A stretch of DNA of 64,000 bases from BOG-908 sp964242595 (GCA_964242595.1 CAXTBC010000010.1:8054-72053), one strand, 5' to 3'; counted from the stretch's first letter, positions 34,128 to 43,598 are shown. Numbers and translations are program-made. The notes: generated by a model not told the origin, from the sequence alone.

Positions 34128-34796
34128 ATGATCGCAGCCCGCCACCTACGCGCCCAAGCGGACAACAACCCCGCCAACCACCCCCACCTCACCACGCGGG
34201 AGAGGGACCGCAAGGCCCACATCGTCGGCACCGCAACCACGCTCATGGCCACCTACGGCCGCCACAACGTCACCATGGGCACCTTCGCCATCGCGCTGCA
34301 CATGGCGCCCGCCACCATCCGCCGCCACTTCGCGGACCTCGACACGCTGCTGGCCGAAATCCTCGTCCGCCACCTCAAGGAACTCTGCGCGGCCATCGGC
34401 GCCGTCGCGTGGGACACGCCGAACCTGCACGCCGCCCGCCGCGCCATCTACCTGCGCGCCACCCGCACCGGCTGCAACGCTCACGTCGCCCGCCACACTT
34501 TGCTGCTACGGGACCGCCACCTCCTCCCGCCAGACCTGCTCGAACCCATCGAGCAGTTCCGCCTGCAGATCGGCCAGATGCTCGCCGGCCCGGACGCCGA
34601 GATCGCGCTCACCCTGCTTGACGAACCCAACCTCCACGCCCCGCAGATCGAGGCCATGCTCGCCGCCCTGCCTGCGCCCGTAATCGAACCGCCTATCGTG
34701 TTGAAGGCAGTTCAGGCAAGGCAGGAAAGCCAAGAGTTCTTTTTTGAAAAAAAGAACCAAAAAACTTTTGCTCCCGAGCTTCACGCTTCCGGATAG
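34128..34796 (+). CDS. TetR-family transcriptional regulator with a repeat-encoded C-terminal tail
   Basis: 222 residues from the ATG at 34128. A TetR helix-turn-helix lies at about 25-75: RKAHIVGTATTLMATYGRHN, VTMGTFAIALHMAPATIRRH, FADLDTLLAEIL. The recognition region reads MAPATIRRHF, a variant of the usual 'GxSxGTLYxHF'. The C-terminal ligand domain is short. The last 24 residues (QESQEFFFEKKNQKTFAPEL and HASG) are encoded by family A unit A12, meaning the repeat has been inserted into or has replaced the original end. The gene is convergent with the SDR/TesB genes, which it may regulate. Confidence 0.85.
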   Translation: MIAARHLRAQADNNPANHPHLTTRERDRKAHIVGTATTLMATYGRHNVTMGTFAIALHMAPATIRRHFADLDTLLAEILVRHLKELCAAIGAVAWDTPNLHAARRAIYLRATRTGCNAHVARHTLLLRDRHLLPPDLLEPIEQFRLQIGQMLAGPDAEIALTLLDEPNLHAPQIEAMLAALPAPVIEPPIVLKAVQARQESQEFFFEKKNQKTFAPELHASG

Positions 34797-34857
34797 GATC
34801 GCGACAGCACGGACAAAAGCTTTTTGCTTCTTTTTCTCGAAAAAGAAGGCCTTGCTT
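34731..34857. repeat. family A repeat pair (units A12 and A13, inverted), partly coding
   Basis: Left: GAGTTCTTTTTTGAAAAAAA, GAACCAAAAAACTTTTGCTC, read as protein by the TetR gene. Right: CGCGACAGCACGGACAAAAG, CTTTTTGCTTC and TCGAAAAAGAAGGCCTTGC. The right unit ends next to the stop codon of the convergent SDR gene. Confidence 0.88.
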
Positions 34858-35719
34858 ACCCTGCCTTCTCCAACTCGCTCTGCCCCTGCGCCCAGGAACT
34901 TTCAGGAACAATAGCCCCCGCAGCGTCCCCGATCTCACCCCACCTTGCAGCCACCTGCTCCGCCGCGTCGTCACCCACCCCCACGTGGATCCCACGCGTC
35001 AGCGTCACATGCGCCTGCTCGTAGCTGCCGCCGCCCGCGCACAAGATCGTCCGCGTCGGCGCGTCCTCGCCCACCAGCGCCACCAGCCCCGGACTCACCG
35101 AGGCCGGCGTCAGCTTCGCGATCAGCTCGGGCGCCAGCAGCCCCTCCATCATCCGCGTCGCCGCCGTCGGCGCCAGGCAGTTCACCCGGATGTTGTTCTT
35201 CTGCCCCTCGATCGCCAGCGTCTGCATCAGTCCCACCAGCGCCATCTTCGCAGCACCGTAATTCGCCTGCCCGAAATTGCCGTACAACCCGGAAGACGAC
35301 GTCGTCATCACGATCCGCCCGTAATTCTGCGCCCGCATGATGTCCCACACCGCCTTGGTGCAGTACGCCGCACCCATCAGGTGCACGTCCATCACCAGGC
35401 GGAAATCCGCCATGTCCATCTTGGTGAAACTCTTGTCGCGCAGGATGCCCGCGTTGTTCACCAGGATGTCCACCCGCCCCCAGCGCTCCATCGCACCGGC
35501 CACCATCGCCTGCATCGCCTCGAAATCCGCCACCGACGCGCCGTTGGCCATCGCCTCGCCGCCCGCCGCCGCAACCTCGTCAGCCACCGCCTGCGCCGAA
35601 CCCAGATCGTTCACCACAACCTTGGCACCGCGCTTGGCCAGCAACAGCGCGTGCGCCCGCCCCAGCCCGCCACCCGCACCCGTCACGATGGCCACCCGGC
35701 CGGTAAGATCAATCGTCAT
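34856..35719 (-). CDS. SDR-family 3-hydroxyacyl-CoA dehydrogenase-like oxidoreductase
   Basis: 287 residues from the ATG at 35719, which overlaps the tesB stop (ATGA). Cofactor motif TGAGGGLGRAHALLL, NNAG at VNNAGILRDKSF, catalytic Ser (TTSSSGLYGNFGQ) and YGAAK (Tyr and Lys). Sequences such as NDLGSAQAVADEVAAAGGEA, FGQANYGAAKMALVGLMQTL and LAPTAATRMMEGLL match the N-terminal SDR domain of the HSD17B4/multifunctional-enzyme group. Probable role: oxidation of 3-hydroxyacyl-CoA in a beta-oxidation-type pathway. Co-transcribed with tesB. Confidence 0.9.
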   Translation of the reverse strand: MTIDLTGRVAIVTGAGGGLGRAHALLLAKRGAKVVVNDLGSAQAVADEVAAAGGEAMANGASVADFEAMQAMVAGAMERWGRVDILVNNAGILRDKSFTKMDMADFRLVMDVHLMGAAYCTKAVWDIMRAQNYGRIVMTTSSSGLYGNFGQANYGAAKMALVGLMQTLAIEGQKNNIRVNCLAPTAATRMMEGLLAPELIAKLTPASVSPGLVALVGEDAPTRTILCAGGGSYEQAHVTLTRGIHVGVGDDAAEQVAARWGEIGDAAGAIVPESSWAQGQSELEKAG

Positions 35720-36549
35720 CCTTGCTTCCTCTCTTCCTTCATGCGTCGCGCAAGAAACTCCTGCGCCACGCTGGCAACAAGCAAACCATCCCGCGTGAAC
35801 ACCGCTCCCTGCGAGAACCCTCGCCCCTGCCCCGCACTGGGCGTCCGTTGCACGTGCAGCATCCACCCGTTCACGTCGGCTTCCCGATGAAACCACATGC
35901 TGTGGTCCAGGCTCGCCACCTGCAGCGCCTCGCCACCCATCCGGCGATGGTTCAACAGCCCGGCATGCACCAGCCCCACGTCGGATGCGAACCCGATTAC
36001 CCCCTGATGCACCGCTTGCCCGCCCGTCACCGGCGCCCGCGGCCGCACCCAGATCGCCCTGGCCGGCTGCGCGCCGCCAGGCTCGGCGGCGGGCAGATCG
36101 ACCGGCCGCGCGTCCAGCATTACCTCGGGCAGGAACCGCCGCACTGTCTTGCAGCGTGCCAGCGCGTTGCGGTCGCGTGTCACCGCCTGGTCCTCCAAGC
36201 CCTCGGGGGGCGGCAGGTCCGGCATTGCCATCGCGTGCTCCGGCCCCTCGTCTCCGTCATGATGCGAGCTAAGTCCCGCCCACAACAACTTCTCGCCCTG
36301 CCTGATCTCCGTCTGCCGCGTGGCGAAACTTCCGCCATCCCGCGTCCGCTCCACGGCCACGTCGAACGGCACTTCCATGGCACCCACCCCGATGAAGAAC
36401 CCATGCAGCGCATGGCACCGCCGCGTCCCCGCCGACCCGGCCACGATCGCCTGGCCGATCAGCACGCCACCGAACAACCGCGGCTCGTCGGTGCGCGGCA
36501 CGGCGGGGGCGGCGACACCGGTCAGGTTGAACAGTTCGTCAAACGTCAT
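35716..36549 (-). CDS. tesB: acyl-CoA thioesterase II
   Basis: 277 residues with the double hot-dog fold of TesB: RLFGGVLIGQAIVAGSAGT, HALHGFFIGVGAMEVPFDVA, VERTRDGGSFATRQTEIRQG in the first half; DVGLVHAGLLNHRRMGGEAL, ASLDHSMWFHREADVNGWML (with catalytic Asp in LDHSMWFH) and RGFSQGAVFTRDGLLVASVA in the second. It hydrolyses acyl-CoA to free acid and CoA. It lies between the thiolase and SDR genes on the same strand, separated from the thiolase by family A unit A14. Confidence 0.94.
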   Translation of the reverse strand: MTFDELFNLTGVAAPAVPRTDEPRLFGGVLIGQAIVAGSAGTRRCHALHGFFIGVGAMEVPFDVAVERTRDGGSFATRQTEIRQGEKLLWAGLSSHHDGDEGPEHAMAMPDLPPPEGLEDQAVTRDRNALARCKTVRRFLPEVMLDARPVDLPAAEPGGAQPARAIWVRPRAPVTGGQAVHQGVIGFASDVGLVHAGLLNHRRMGGEALQVASLDHSMWFHREADVNGWMLHVQRTPSAGQGRGFSQGAVFTRDGLLVASVAQEFLARRMKEERKQG

Positions 36550-36560
36550 CGGATATCCAG

Positions 36561-36609
36561 GAAAGGAAGAAAGGCCTTCTTTTGAAGAAAAGAAGCAAAA
36601 ACTTTTGTC
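36561..36609. repeat. family A repeat, unit A14
   Basis: AAAGGCCTTCTTTTGAAGAA, AAGAAGC and CAAAAACTTTTG. It lies just upstream of tesB, between it and the thiolase gene. Confidence 0.82.
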
Positions 36610-36779
36610 AATTTCAGAGGGCGACTGGGCCGGCGCACGACAATGAAACTCGATACTTTTCGCGTGCTGTCAGGAGAGAACCGATGCCACAAGCTTGTGA
36701 CGGGACGCTGGTTAAACAGCGAACCGACACACGTTCCGGGCATCGGATCGCCGTTCAAGCAACGTCGTCAGACAAGTCG

Positions 36780-37982
36780 TCAGAAGATCTCGAACAACCC
36801 GGCGCCGCCCATGCCGCCGCCCATGCACATTGTCACCACGCCGTACTTTACGCCGCGGCGCTTGCCCTCGTGCATGACGTGTCCGGTCATCCGCGCGCCG
36901 GACATGCCGTAGGGATGCCCGATGGAGATCGCACCGCCGGAAACGTTCAGGCGCTCATCTGGAATGTGCAGGAAGTCGCGGCAGTACAGCACCTGGCTCG
37001 CGAACGCCTCGTTCAGCTCCCACATGCCGATATCGTCAATCTTCAACCCGTGCTTCTCGAGCAGCTTGGGGATCGCGTAGATCGGGCCGATACCCATCTC
37101 GTCCGGTTTGCAGCCGGCCACAACCAGGCCGCGATAGGCGCCCAGCGGCTCCAGGCCGCGGCGCTCGGCCTCCTTGCTGTCCATCAGAACCAGCGCCGCC
37201 GCACCGTCCGAGAGCTGGGACGCGTTGCCGGCGGTGATGTACTCGCCCTTGGCGATCTTCTGGCCGTTGGCGAATACCGGCTTGAGGTTGGCGAGGTCCT
37301 CGAGGCGGGTCTGCGGGCGGTTGCCCTCGTCGCGGCTCAGCGTCACCTCGCGGAAGCTCGTCTCGCCTGTCGCCTTGTCCACCAGCTTCATCTGCGCCGT
37401 CATCGGCGCAAGCTCGGCGTCGTAGTAGCCCGCGCTTTGCGCCGCGGCGGTACGCTGCTGGGACTGCAGGGCGTAGGCGTCCTGCGCCTCGCGGCTCACG
37501 TTGTAGCGGCTGGCCACGATCTCGGCAGTCTCGACCATCGCCATGTAGATCGCAGGGTCCTGCGCCACCAGCTTCGGGTCGCCGGCGCGGTAGTGGTTCA
37601 TGTGCTCGTTCTGCACCAGCGAGATCGACTCCACGCCGCCGGCCACGGCCACGGTCAGCTCGCCGCTCATGATGCCCTTGGCCACGGTGGCGATCGCCAT
37701 CAGGCCGGAGCCGCACTGGCGGTCGATGGTCATGCCTGGCACGCCGTCACCCAGGCCGGCCCACAGCGCACCCTGACGGGCCACGTTGTAGCCCGTGGAG
37801 CCCTGCTGCAGCGCGCAGCCCATGACCACGTCCTCGATCTGGCCGGGCTCCACGCCGGCGCGGCGCACCGCCTCGCCTATGGCGTGGCCGGCCAGCGCCT
37901 GACCCTGCGTGTCGTTGAACGCGCCCCGGTATGCCTTGCCGATGGGGGTGCGGGCGGTGGCGACGATGACGGCTTCTGGCAT
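36780..37982 (-). CDS. acetyl-CoA C-acyltransferase (thiolase)
   Basis: 400 residues. Catalytic Cys in IDRQCGSGLMAI, then ELNEAFASQVLYC, His in SGGAISIGHPYGMSGARM and second Cys in VVTMCMGGGMGGAGLFE. The N-terminus PEAVIVATARTPIGKAYRGA is typical. It cleaves 3-ketoacyl-CoA (or condenses acetyl-CoA); its neighbours favour the degradative direction. First gene of the thiolase-tesB-SDR group on the minus strand. Confidence 0.95.
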   Translation of the reverse strand: MPEAVIVATARTPIGKAYRGAFNDTQGQALAGHAIGEAVRRAGVEPGQIEDVVMGCALQQGSTGYNVARQGALWAGLGDGVPGMTIDRQCGSGLMAIATVAKGIMSGELTVAVAGGVESISLVQNEHMNHYRAGDPKLVAQDPAIYMAMVETAEIVASRYNVSREAQDAYALQSQQRTAAAQSAGYYDAELAPMTAQMKLVDKATGETSFREVTLSRDEGNRPQTRLEDLANLKPVFANGQKIAKGEYITAGNASQLSDGAAALVLMDSKEAERRGLEPLGAYRGLVVAGCKPDEMGIGPIYAIPKLLEKHGLKIDDIGMWELNEAFASQVLYCRDFLHIPDERLNVSGGAISIGHPYGMSGARMTGHVMHEGKRRGVKYGVVTMCMGGGMGGAGLFEIF

Positions 37983-38116
37983 GACGTCTCCTGGATGTTG
38001 TCCGGCTCTGCGGACTTAAGAAAGCAAGTATGGTTGCGCTAGCGAGACTGGCATGGCATTGCTCGGCTCGTCAGACAAGAGGGACGGCGTGACCGGCCCC
38101 GCGAAAAGGGACGGGA

Positions 38117-38989
38117 ATGGCCGCTGCAGACGTGACGAGCCGGGTGCTTGAGCTTTTCAGCGAAGGCACCCGCATCGTTTCCACCATCTATACCCCGGCG
38201 GGCGCTGCCCCGGAAGGCGGGTTCCCGGCCATCCTGCTTTGTCACGGCTGGGGCGGGCTGATGGCCCACCTCACCTACAACGCTCAGGCCTTCGCCGGGG
38301 CCGGCTACGTGGCGATGATCTTCGACTACCGCGGCTGGGGCCAATCCGACGGCAGGATCATTCCCGCGCCCGGCGCGCCGGCGTTGCTGGAGGCGGGCAC
38401 CCGCATGCTGGAAGTGCAGGTGCTGCGCGAGGTGGTCGATCCCATCGACCAGGCGGCCGACATACGCGCCTGCCTGACCGTGTTGGAAGCCGAAGCGGGC
38501 GTGAACCCGGCGCGCCTGGCCGTCTGGGGCACCAGCTTCGGCGGTGGCCACGCGGTGTTCACCGCCGGCACGGACCGTCGCATCCGCGCCGCCGTGGCAC
38601 AGATCGGCGCTTACGGCCTGCCGCCGGAAGCCGCCGAGGCGGCACGCGCGCGCGCGGCCGACAAGGTGTTCGGCCGGATCGCGCCCGTGGTGCCGCAGGG
38701 CGGGCTGGACGGCACGCCTGGCCTGGCCGGGACGCCGGACCTGGCGCGCATGGCCGCCCATTCCCCCTTGGCCGCCGCCGCGAACGTGCGCGTGCCGACC
38801 TTGATCATCGATGCCGAGCAGGAGGAACTGTTCAACCGCCTGGAGCACGGGTTCACCGCCTACATGATCATCCGGCAGAACGCCGTGACGGAGTACCGGA
38901 CGTTCCCGTGCAAGCACTACACCGTCTACGAGAAATACTTCCAGGAGAGCGTGGCCATGGCGCTGGAGTGGTTCGGCAAACACCTCTAG
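38117..38989 (+). CDS. alpha/beta hydrolase (dienelactone hydrolase-like)
   Basis: 290 residues. Oxyanion region ILLCHGWGGLMAHL, strand FDYRGWGQSDGR, nucleophile elbow VWGTSFGGGHAV (Ser), a downstream acid at LIIDAEQEELF and His in FPCKHYTVYEKY. No signal peptide, so it is cytoplasmic. It could hydrolyse an ester or lactone intermediate in the neighbouring catabolic set. Transcribed divergently from the thiolase; convergent with the tandem-TetR gene. Confidence 0.88.
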   Translation: MAAADVTSRVLELFSEGTRIVSTIYTPAGAAPEGGFPAILLCHGWGGLMAHLTYNAQAFAGAGYVAMIFDYRGWGQSDGRIIPAPGAPALLEAGTRMLEVQVLREVVDPIDQAADIRACLTVLEAEAGVNPARLAVWGTSFGGGHAVFTAGTDRRIRAAVAQIGAYGLPPEAAEAARARAADKVFGRIAPVVPQGGLDGTPGLAGTPDLARMAAHSPLAAAANVRVPTLIIDAEQEELFNRLEHGFTAYMIIRQNAVTEYRTFPCKHYTVYEKYFQESVAMALEWFGKHL

Positions 38990-39046
38990 GTGCCGCCTCG
39001 CTCCATCATGCCCAACTGCCGGCAGGGCGCAAACGATTTCGGTCGA

Positions 39047-39191
39047 GGAAGGCGCCAGAGGCTCTGCCAAGGACAAGGCCTGAGTGTCTGTTAAGAACTT
39101 AAACAGACGGGGTCTGGGGCCTCGAGGCCTCGTCACGCGACTGCGTGCTACGCACGACGCGGTTCGGGGCAGAGCCCCATGCCTGCCTACA
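39047..39191. repeat. family B repeat, copy B4
   Basis: GCCAGAGGCTCTGCCAAGG, AACTTAAACAGACGGGGTCT, GGGGCCTCGAGGCC, and CGGGGCAGAGCCCCATGCC. A local palindrome (GCGTGCTACGCACG) is inserted in its right arm. Convergent junction. Confidence 0.82.
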
Positions 39192-39193
39192 CA

Positions 39194-40462
39194 TCAAGAC
39201 TTTACGGCCGACGGCATGAGAAGCCCGCATAGCAGCGGCCGCACGTAGAGCTCGGCTGCGTTCTCCACCGTCGCTTTCCTCACCCAGCGCCCCAGCTCCT
39301 CGGCCGAGTTGATCATGGCAGTGATCATCTCGGCAGCCACACGAACGTTGCATGGGCGGACCGAACCATCTGTCAGGCCGTCGTTGAGCATATCGCCGAA
39401 GCGCAACGTGAGGCGGGACATGTGCCAAGCCATCCTGGCGCGCAGGTCGGGACCCACCGCGGTCAGCGCCGAGGTGCGCAGCAGGGTGCCGTTGTCGCGC
39501 ATCTGCCGGGTGACCAGGGCGACGGAGGCCACGGTGACGCGCGACAGGCCGTCGTTCTGGCTGGCGATGGCCGCATCCTGCGCCTCCCGCAACGTGGCGA
39601 AGCTCTGCTCGAAGCAGGCTGTGACCAGGCCGTCCCGGGTTTCGTTGTAGTGGTAGAAAGCACCTTTCGTAACCTTGAGCTCGGCGGAGATGCGCTCGAC
39701 GGAGGCGCCGCGGTAGCCGTGCTGGTTGATGAGCGCCGTGGCCGTGCGCAGGAACGCGTCTTGCGACAGGCCTTCGGCCTGCTCCGCGTGCACGGCCAGC
39801 GCGGGCTCGAACGCTTTCGCCCGCATCGGGGCGGCAGCCAGGCCGTGCAGCAGGATGTCGGTGAAACGCTCGGCGACGGAGGCGTAATCCTGCGGCATGT
39901 AGTTGCTGCTCCACACCACAGACCATAGCAGCTGCGAGAGCAGCATGTGCGCGCGGGCGTTAAGCTGCTGCGGGTCGGCCGGACGTTCCGACGTGCGGAA
40001 CAACGTCCGGATTGATTTGAACATCCTGTTGTACGCAGTCCAGACTTCGTCGGCATACGGTGTGGTCAGCGCGCGCATGTCGCCGAAATGGACGAACTCC
40101 GGCTGCAGGCCGGCCTGCACGCGCGCGTTCAGGGCGAAATAGCCGGCCACGAAATGGCGGATACGCGCTTCGGCGGTGACCTCGGGCAGGGCGGCTTCCG
40201 CCAGCGCCTGGTGCAGCGCGATTGACCGCAAGAAAGCAGCCGCCACCAGATCCTCACGTCGTTCGAAGTAGTAGCGGAGGCTCTTGAGGTTCAAGCCGAT
40301 CTCGGACGCGATGACGGCGAGCGTCGCGTCGCGCAAGCCATGCCGGTTGAACAGCGCGCCGGCGGCGTTGAGTATCTCCTCCTTGCGGCGGTCGAAGCGG
40401 CTGGCTGTGCCACGCCCCGGTTCACCAGCTTCAGTGTCGAGCGCTTGGCTGTCCAACACCAT
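39194..40462 (-). CDS. tandem TetR-family regulator (two TetR units in one chain)
   Basis: 422 residues from the ATG at 40462, twice the normal TetR length. First HTH: RKEEILNAAGALFNRHGLRD, TLAVIASEIGLNLKSLRYYF. Second HTH after about residue 235: FLRTATALINQHGYRGASVE, RISAELKVTKGAFYHYNETR. Each is followed by a helical ligand domain (the second with TAMINSAEELGRWVR). A single chain could act as a built-in dimer. It faces the TonB-receptor/MFS/PhyH cassette across a 380-bp divergent gap and is its likely regulator. Confidence 0.9.
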   Translation of the reverse strand: MVLDSQALDTEAGEPGRGTASRFDRRKEEILNAAGALFNRHGLRDATLAVIASEIGLNLKSLRYYFERREDLVAAAFLRSIALHQALAEAALPEVTAEARIRHFVAGYFALNARVQAGLQPEFVHFGDMRALTTPYADEVWTAYNRMFKSIRTLFRTSERPADPQQLNARAHMLLSQLLWSVVWSSNYMPQDYASVAERFTDILLHGLAAAPMRAKAFEPALAVHAEQAEGLSQDAFLRTATALINQHGYRGASVERISAELKVTKGAFYHYNETRDGLVTACFEQSFATLREAQDAAIASQNDGLSRVTVASVALVTRQMRDNGTLLRTSALTAVGPDLRARMAWHMSRLTLRFGDMLNDGLTDGSVRPCNVRVAAEMITAMINSAEELGRWVRKATVENAAELYVRPLLCGLLMPSAVKS

Positions 40463-40842
40463 CCTGCCCACCTTGTTACGTCTGTATCAGCCTTGCCTTG
40501 TTCTACCAAGGTGCATCATCGGCGCGTGCCGCGGTCTGCGTGCGGCACATCCTCAGTGCCTGTTGGAAAACGCGGTATGGCGAGTCAGCTGAACTGGAAT
40601 GACCGCCAGGGTGATTCAAACAGACATTCATAAGAGTGATATTTATACAAGCCATAGATGGATTCCACCCTGCGGGCTCGCGAACCGGGAAACGCTGGCG
40701 GAAGCCAGTTGACGTTCTGGGAGCAGAGCGTTTACCTTCGACTTAAGAAAAGCAGTTTGTTGCAGTGCAGCAAGCTAGAAATGTGCTGTTCGGGCAGAGC
40801 CGGAAATGCTCTGTCCGGAACTAGAGACGAGGGGAGAGAACG
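40463..40842. promoter_or_regulatory. divergent promoter region between the tandem-TetR gene and the TonB-receptor gene
   Basis: No gene. The centre (about 40615-40660) is A/T-rich (CATTCATAAGAGTGATATTT, ATACAAGCC) and could hold a promoter for the receptor gene. A GGGGAGAG site lies 6 nt before the receptor ATG. No clear operator palindrome was resolved by eye. Confidence 0.4.
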
Positions 40843-43395
40843 ATGCAGAACCGTGGACGTTTGATGCTCTGCTGCAGCCTGTACGGGCTATTGGGCGCAA
40901 TGCCGGCGCTGGGCCAGACGGCCACGCCGGCCGGCACGACACCGTCAGCCGCGCCGAACGCGCCGCCGGCTACGGGCCAGGCAAAGCACGGCTTGCAGGC
41001 CACGGGTTCGGGCGGAACGAAGTCGGACATCGGGGCGAGCTCCGCGCCAGGTATCCAAAGCACGAACGCGGCGTCCGGTAACGCGATCGGCGAGACCATC
41101 GTGGTGACCGCCACGCGGCGCAAGGACACCATCCAGCGCACGCCCGCGGCGATCACCGCGTTCACCGACGAGCGGCGCAACCTGATCGGCGTGCAGAACG
41201 GCCAGGATTTCGTCAACCTGACGCCGAGCGCCAGCCTGGAAGGCGAGTACCTGACGATCCGCGGCGTGGGACGCTTCGAGGATCCGGGCCAGGGCACCGA
41301 TCCCGGCGTGGGCATCAACGTCGACGGTGTCTATACCGCTTCGCCGGCCTATCTCGGCCAGCCGGACTTCCTGACCGACCGCGTCGAGATCCTGCGCGGG
41401 CCGCAGCAGATCACCGGCCGTGAGTCCGCAGGTGGCGACGTGAACATCTATTCGCGGCGGCCGACGGACGAGTACCATACCGACATCCGCTTCGGCGGCA
41501 CGACCTTCGACGAGGGCTACAGCGACGCAGCTTTCTCAGGCCCCATCACGGACAACCTGAAGTTCCGTGTCGCCGAGGCGTTCGACACCACCGACGGCCC
41601 TGGCGGCCAGAACATCGCGCCCAACGCGTTCGGCCGCAAGGACCAGCCCGGCGCGGGCAACTCGCTGATCCTGGAAGGCCAGCTGGAGTGGGACCCGACC
41701 GAAGACCTCAACATCTGGGCGCGCTACCAGAACTTCCAGCAGCACTTCAACCAGTTCTATGGCGTGGGCGCGGGTGTCGGGCTGGACAGCCCTTACCTGA
41801 GCGGGAAGGGCACGTCGATCGGCTCGCCGTCCTTCTTCGGGCTGGGCGTGAACCCGCAATTCGGCCTGGCGCCGAACAGCAATCCGTCGTTGTCCGATCC
41901 GTTCAAGACGAACGTGAACGACATCGGCCATAGCGACATCCATGACGACCACACTTTCACGGTTAACGCGACGTACGACCTGCACGGCGCAATCCTGAAA
42001 TACATCGGCGGCTACAGCCAGTACGTGGCGCAGAACAACGCCGACGTGGATTACGGCTCGCGCAACACCTACACGAGCCCGACGGGGCTGCAGATCCCCG
42101 TCTCGCTCGTGGAGGACTCGCCCGCCCAGAAGCACTGGTACAGCAACGAGCTGACGCTGAGCTCAACCAGCACCGACCGGTTCCGCTGGGTTGTCGGCGC
42201 CTACCAGTACGGCGAGAACTACGTCACCGGCTTCAACATCAACGACCCGCTGGCGACGTACCTGTCGAACCCGGTGAGCGGCACGACCTTCCGGCCGGTG
42301 GCGCCGAACCCGCAACGCAGCATCTACGCGCAGACGACCTCGCTGGCGACGAACAACGAGGCGGTGTACGGCCAGGTGGACTACGACATCACGCCCACCA
42401 TCCGTGCCACGGCGGCGTTCCGCTACAACTGGGACCAGCGCTACGGCTCGGACGCTTTCCGCTACGTCTACGACAACAACGGCATCAACAACGGCGCCGG
42501 CGGTACGCAGTACGGCGCGCTGGACTTCACCCCTGCCAAGGACACCGGCAACAACTCGCAATCCTACCAGAACCAGACCGGCAAGGTCGGCCTGGAGTGG
42601 CATCCCGACAAGAGCGTGATCGCCTACGGCAGCGTCTCGCGCGGCTACGAGCCGGGCGGTTTCGACCTCGGCGGTTTCGCCACCATCCCGAAGGTCAGCT
42701 CCGAGACGCTGATGGACTACGAAGGCGGGGTGAAGAAGACCTGGGGAAGCTACCTGCTGCTCGACGGTTCGGCCTACTACTACCAGTACAACGATCTGCA
42801 GGTGCCGATCTACACCGCCGAGCCGGGTCCGCAAGGCGCGGTGGTGTTCGCCCAGAACCTGGTCAACGCGCAGCGTGCGCGCGCCTACGGTGCCGAACTG
42901 GAGTCGGTCGTCTCGCCGACGGCGGACCTTCACCTCACCTTCCTCTACTCCTACATCAACGCGAAGTTCGAGGAGTTCCAGAACCCGATACCGGGGCAGA
43001 AGCTGGTGGACATCTCCACCGGGGACACGTTCGCCAGCTTGCGGGGCAACACCATCCCCTTCTCGCCGAAGAACAAGTTCACCTTCTCGCCGCAGTACAC
43101 GCTGCATTTGGAAGGCGGCACGCTCAGCCTCTCGGCAATCTACACCTATGTCGGTTCGCAGTTCGACGGCGTGTTCCAGAACTCGAACTACCGTACGCAG
43201 CAATACGAGAACCTGAACCTGCGCGCGTTATACCAGCCGACGAAGACGCCTTGGAGCTTCATCCTCTACGCGCGCAACGTGACCAATTCCACGCAGTTCG
43301 TCTATCACGCGCCATCGATCTTCTTTCCGCAGCAGACCGCCTACACTGTTAACCCGCCTTTCGTGTTTGGCGGTGAAGTTCAATATAGGTTTTAG
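40843..43395 (+). CDS. TonB-dependent receptor
   Basis: 850 residues. Signal peptide ends near ALGQT; a low-complexity Ala/Thr/Gly stretch follows. TonB-box-like GETIVVTATRRKD at about residue 84, then a plug domain (YLTIRGVGRFEDPGQGTDPG, VEILRGPQQITGRESAGGDV) and a 22-strand-type barrel ending FVFGGEVQYRF with terminal Phe. It resembles the sphingomonad/caulobacter group of receptors for organic substrates rather than classical siderophore receptors; the substrate is unknown. Followed by an MFS carrier and two PhyH enzymes on the same strand, consistent with uptake of a degradable lipid- or terpenoid-like compound. Confidence 0.94.
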   Translation: MQNRGRLMLCCSLYGLLGAMPALGQTATPAGTTPSAAPNAPPATGQAKHGLQATGSGGTKSDIGASSAPGIQSTNAASGNAIGETIVVTATRRKDTIQRTPAAITAFTDERRNLIGVQNGQDFVNLTPSASLEGEYLTIRGVGRFEDPGQGTDPGVGINVDGVYTASPAYLGQPDFLTDRVEILRGPQQITGRESAGGDVNIYSRRPTDEYHTDIRFGGTTFDEGYSDAAFSGPITDNLKFRVAEAFDTTDGPGGQNIAPNAFGRKDQPGAGNSLILEGQLEWDPTEDLNIWARYQNFQQHFNQFYGVGAGVGLDSPYLSGKGTSIGSPSFFGLGVNPQFGLAPNSNPSLSDPFKTNVNDIGHSDIHDDHTFTVNATYDLHGAILKYIGGYSQYVAQNNADVDYGSRNTYTSPTGLQIPVSLVEDSPAQKHWYSNELTLSSTSTDRFRWVVGAYQYGENYVTGFNINDPLATYLSNPVSGTTFRPVAPNPQRSIYAQTTSLATNNEAVYGQVDYDITPTIRATAAFRYNWDQRYGSDAFRYVYDNNGINNGAGGTQYGALDFTPAKDTGNNSQSYQNQTGKVGLEWHPDKSVIAYGSVSRGYEPGGFDLGGFATIPKVSSETLMDYEGGVKKTWGSYLLLDGSAYYYQYNDLQVPIYTAEPGPQGAVVFAQNLVNAQRARAYGAELESVVSPTADLHLTFLYSYINAKFEEFQNPIPGQKLVDISTGDTFASLRGNTIPFSPKNKFTFSPQYTLHLEGGTLSLSAIYTYVGSQFDGVFQNSNYRTQQYENLNLRALYQPTKTPWSFILYARNVTNSTQFVYHAPSIFFPQQTAYTVNPPFVFGGEVQYRF

Positions 43396-43455
43396 AAAGG
43401 AAGCAGTTCTCTTCTGAAGAAAAGAATCAAAAGACTTTTGTCTGTGCTGTCGCGC
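43396..43455. repeat. family A repeat, unit A15
   Basis: It begins immediately after the receptor stop codon: GAAAGGAAGCAGTTCTCTTC, GAAGAAAAGAATCAAAAGAC, TTTTG and TGCTGTCGCGCC. The stem is partly mismatched. Confidence 0.8.
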
Positions 43456-43598
43456 CGTGTGCGGGCATCATTCAGACAGTGAAGTTCTCGGCTTCCCGGA
43501 AAGCTTGCGTTGCTCCTGTTGCCGGCCGCCACTGTTGATCTGGCGGCGGATCAGCGCGATGTTGCGCCGTCTTCCGCCTGCTGCACAGGGATGCGCAT

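Noticed and set aside
36582..38042. Plus-strand frame with a good AGGAGAG site and ATG at 36684
   Set aside because: Beyond about 30 codons it is antisense to the thiolase and has no recognisable domain.
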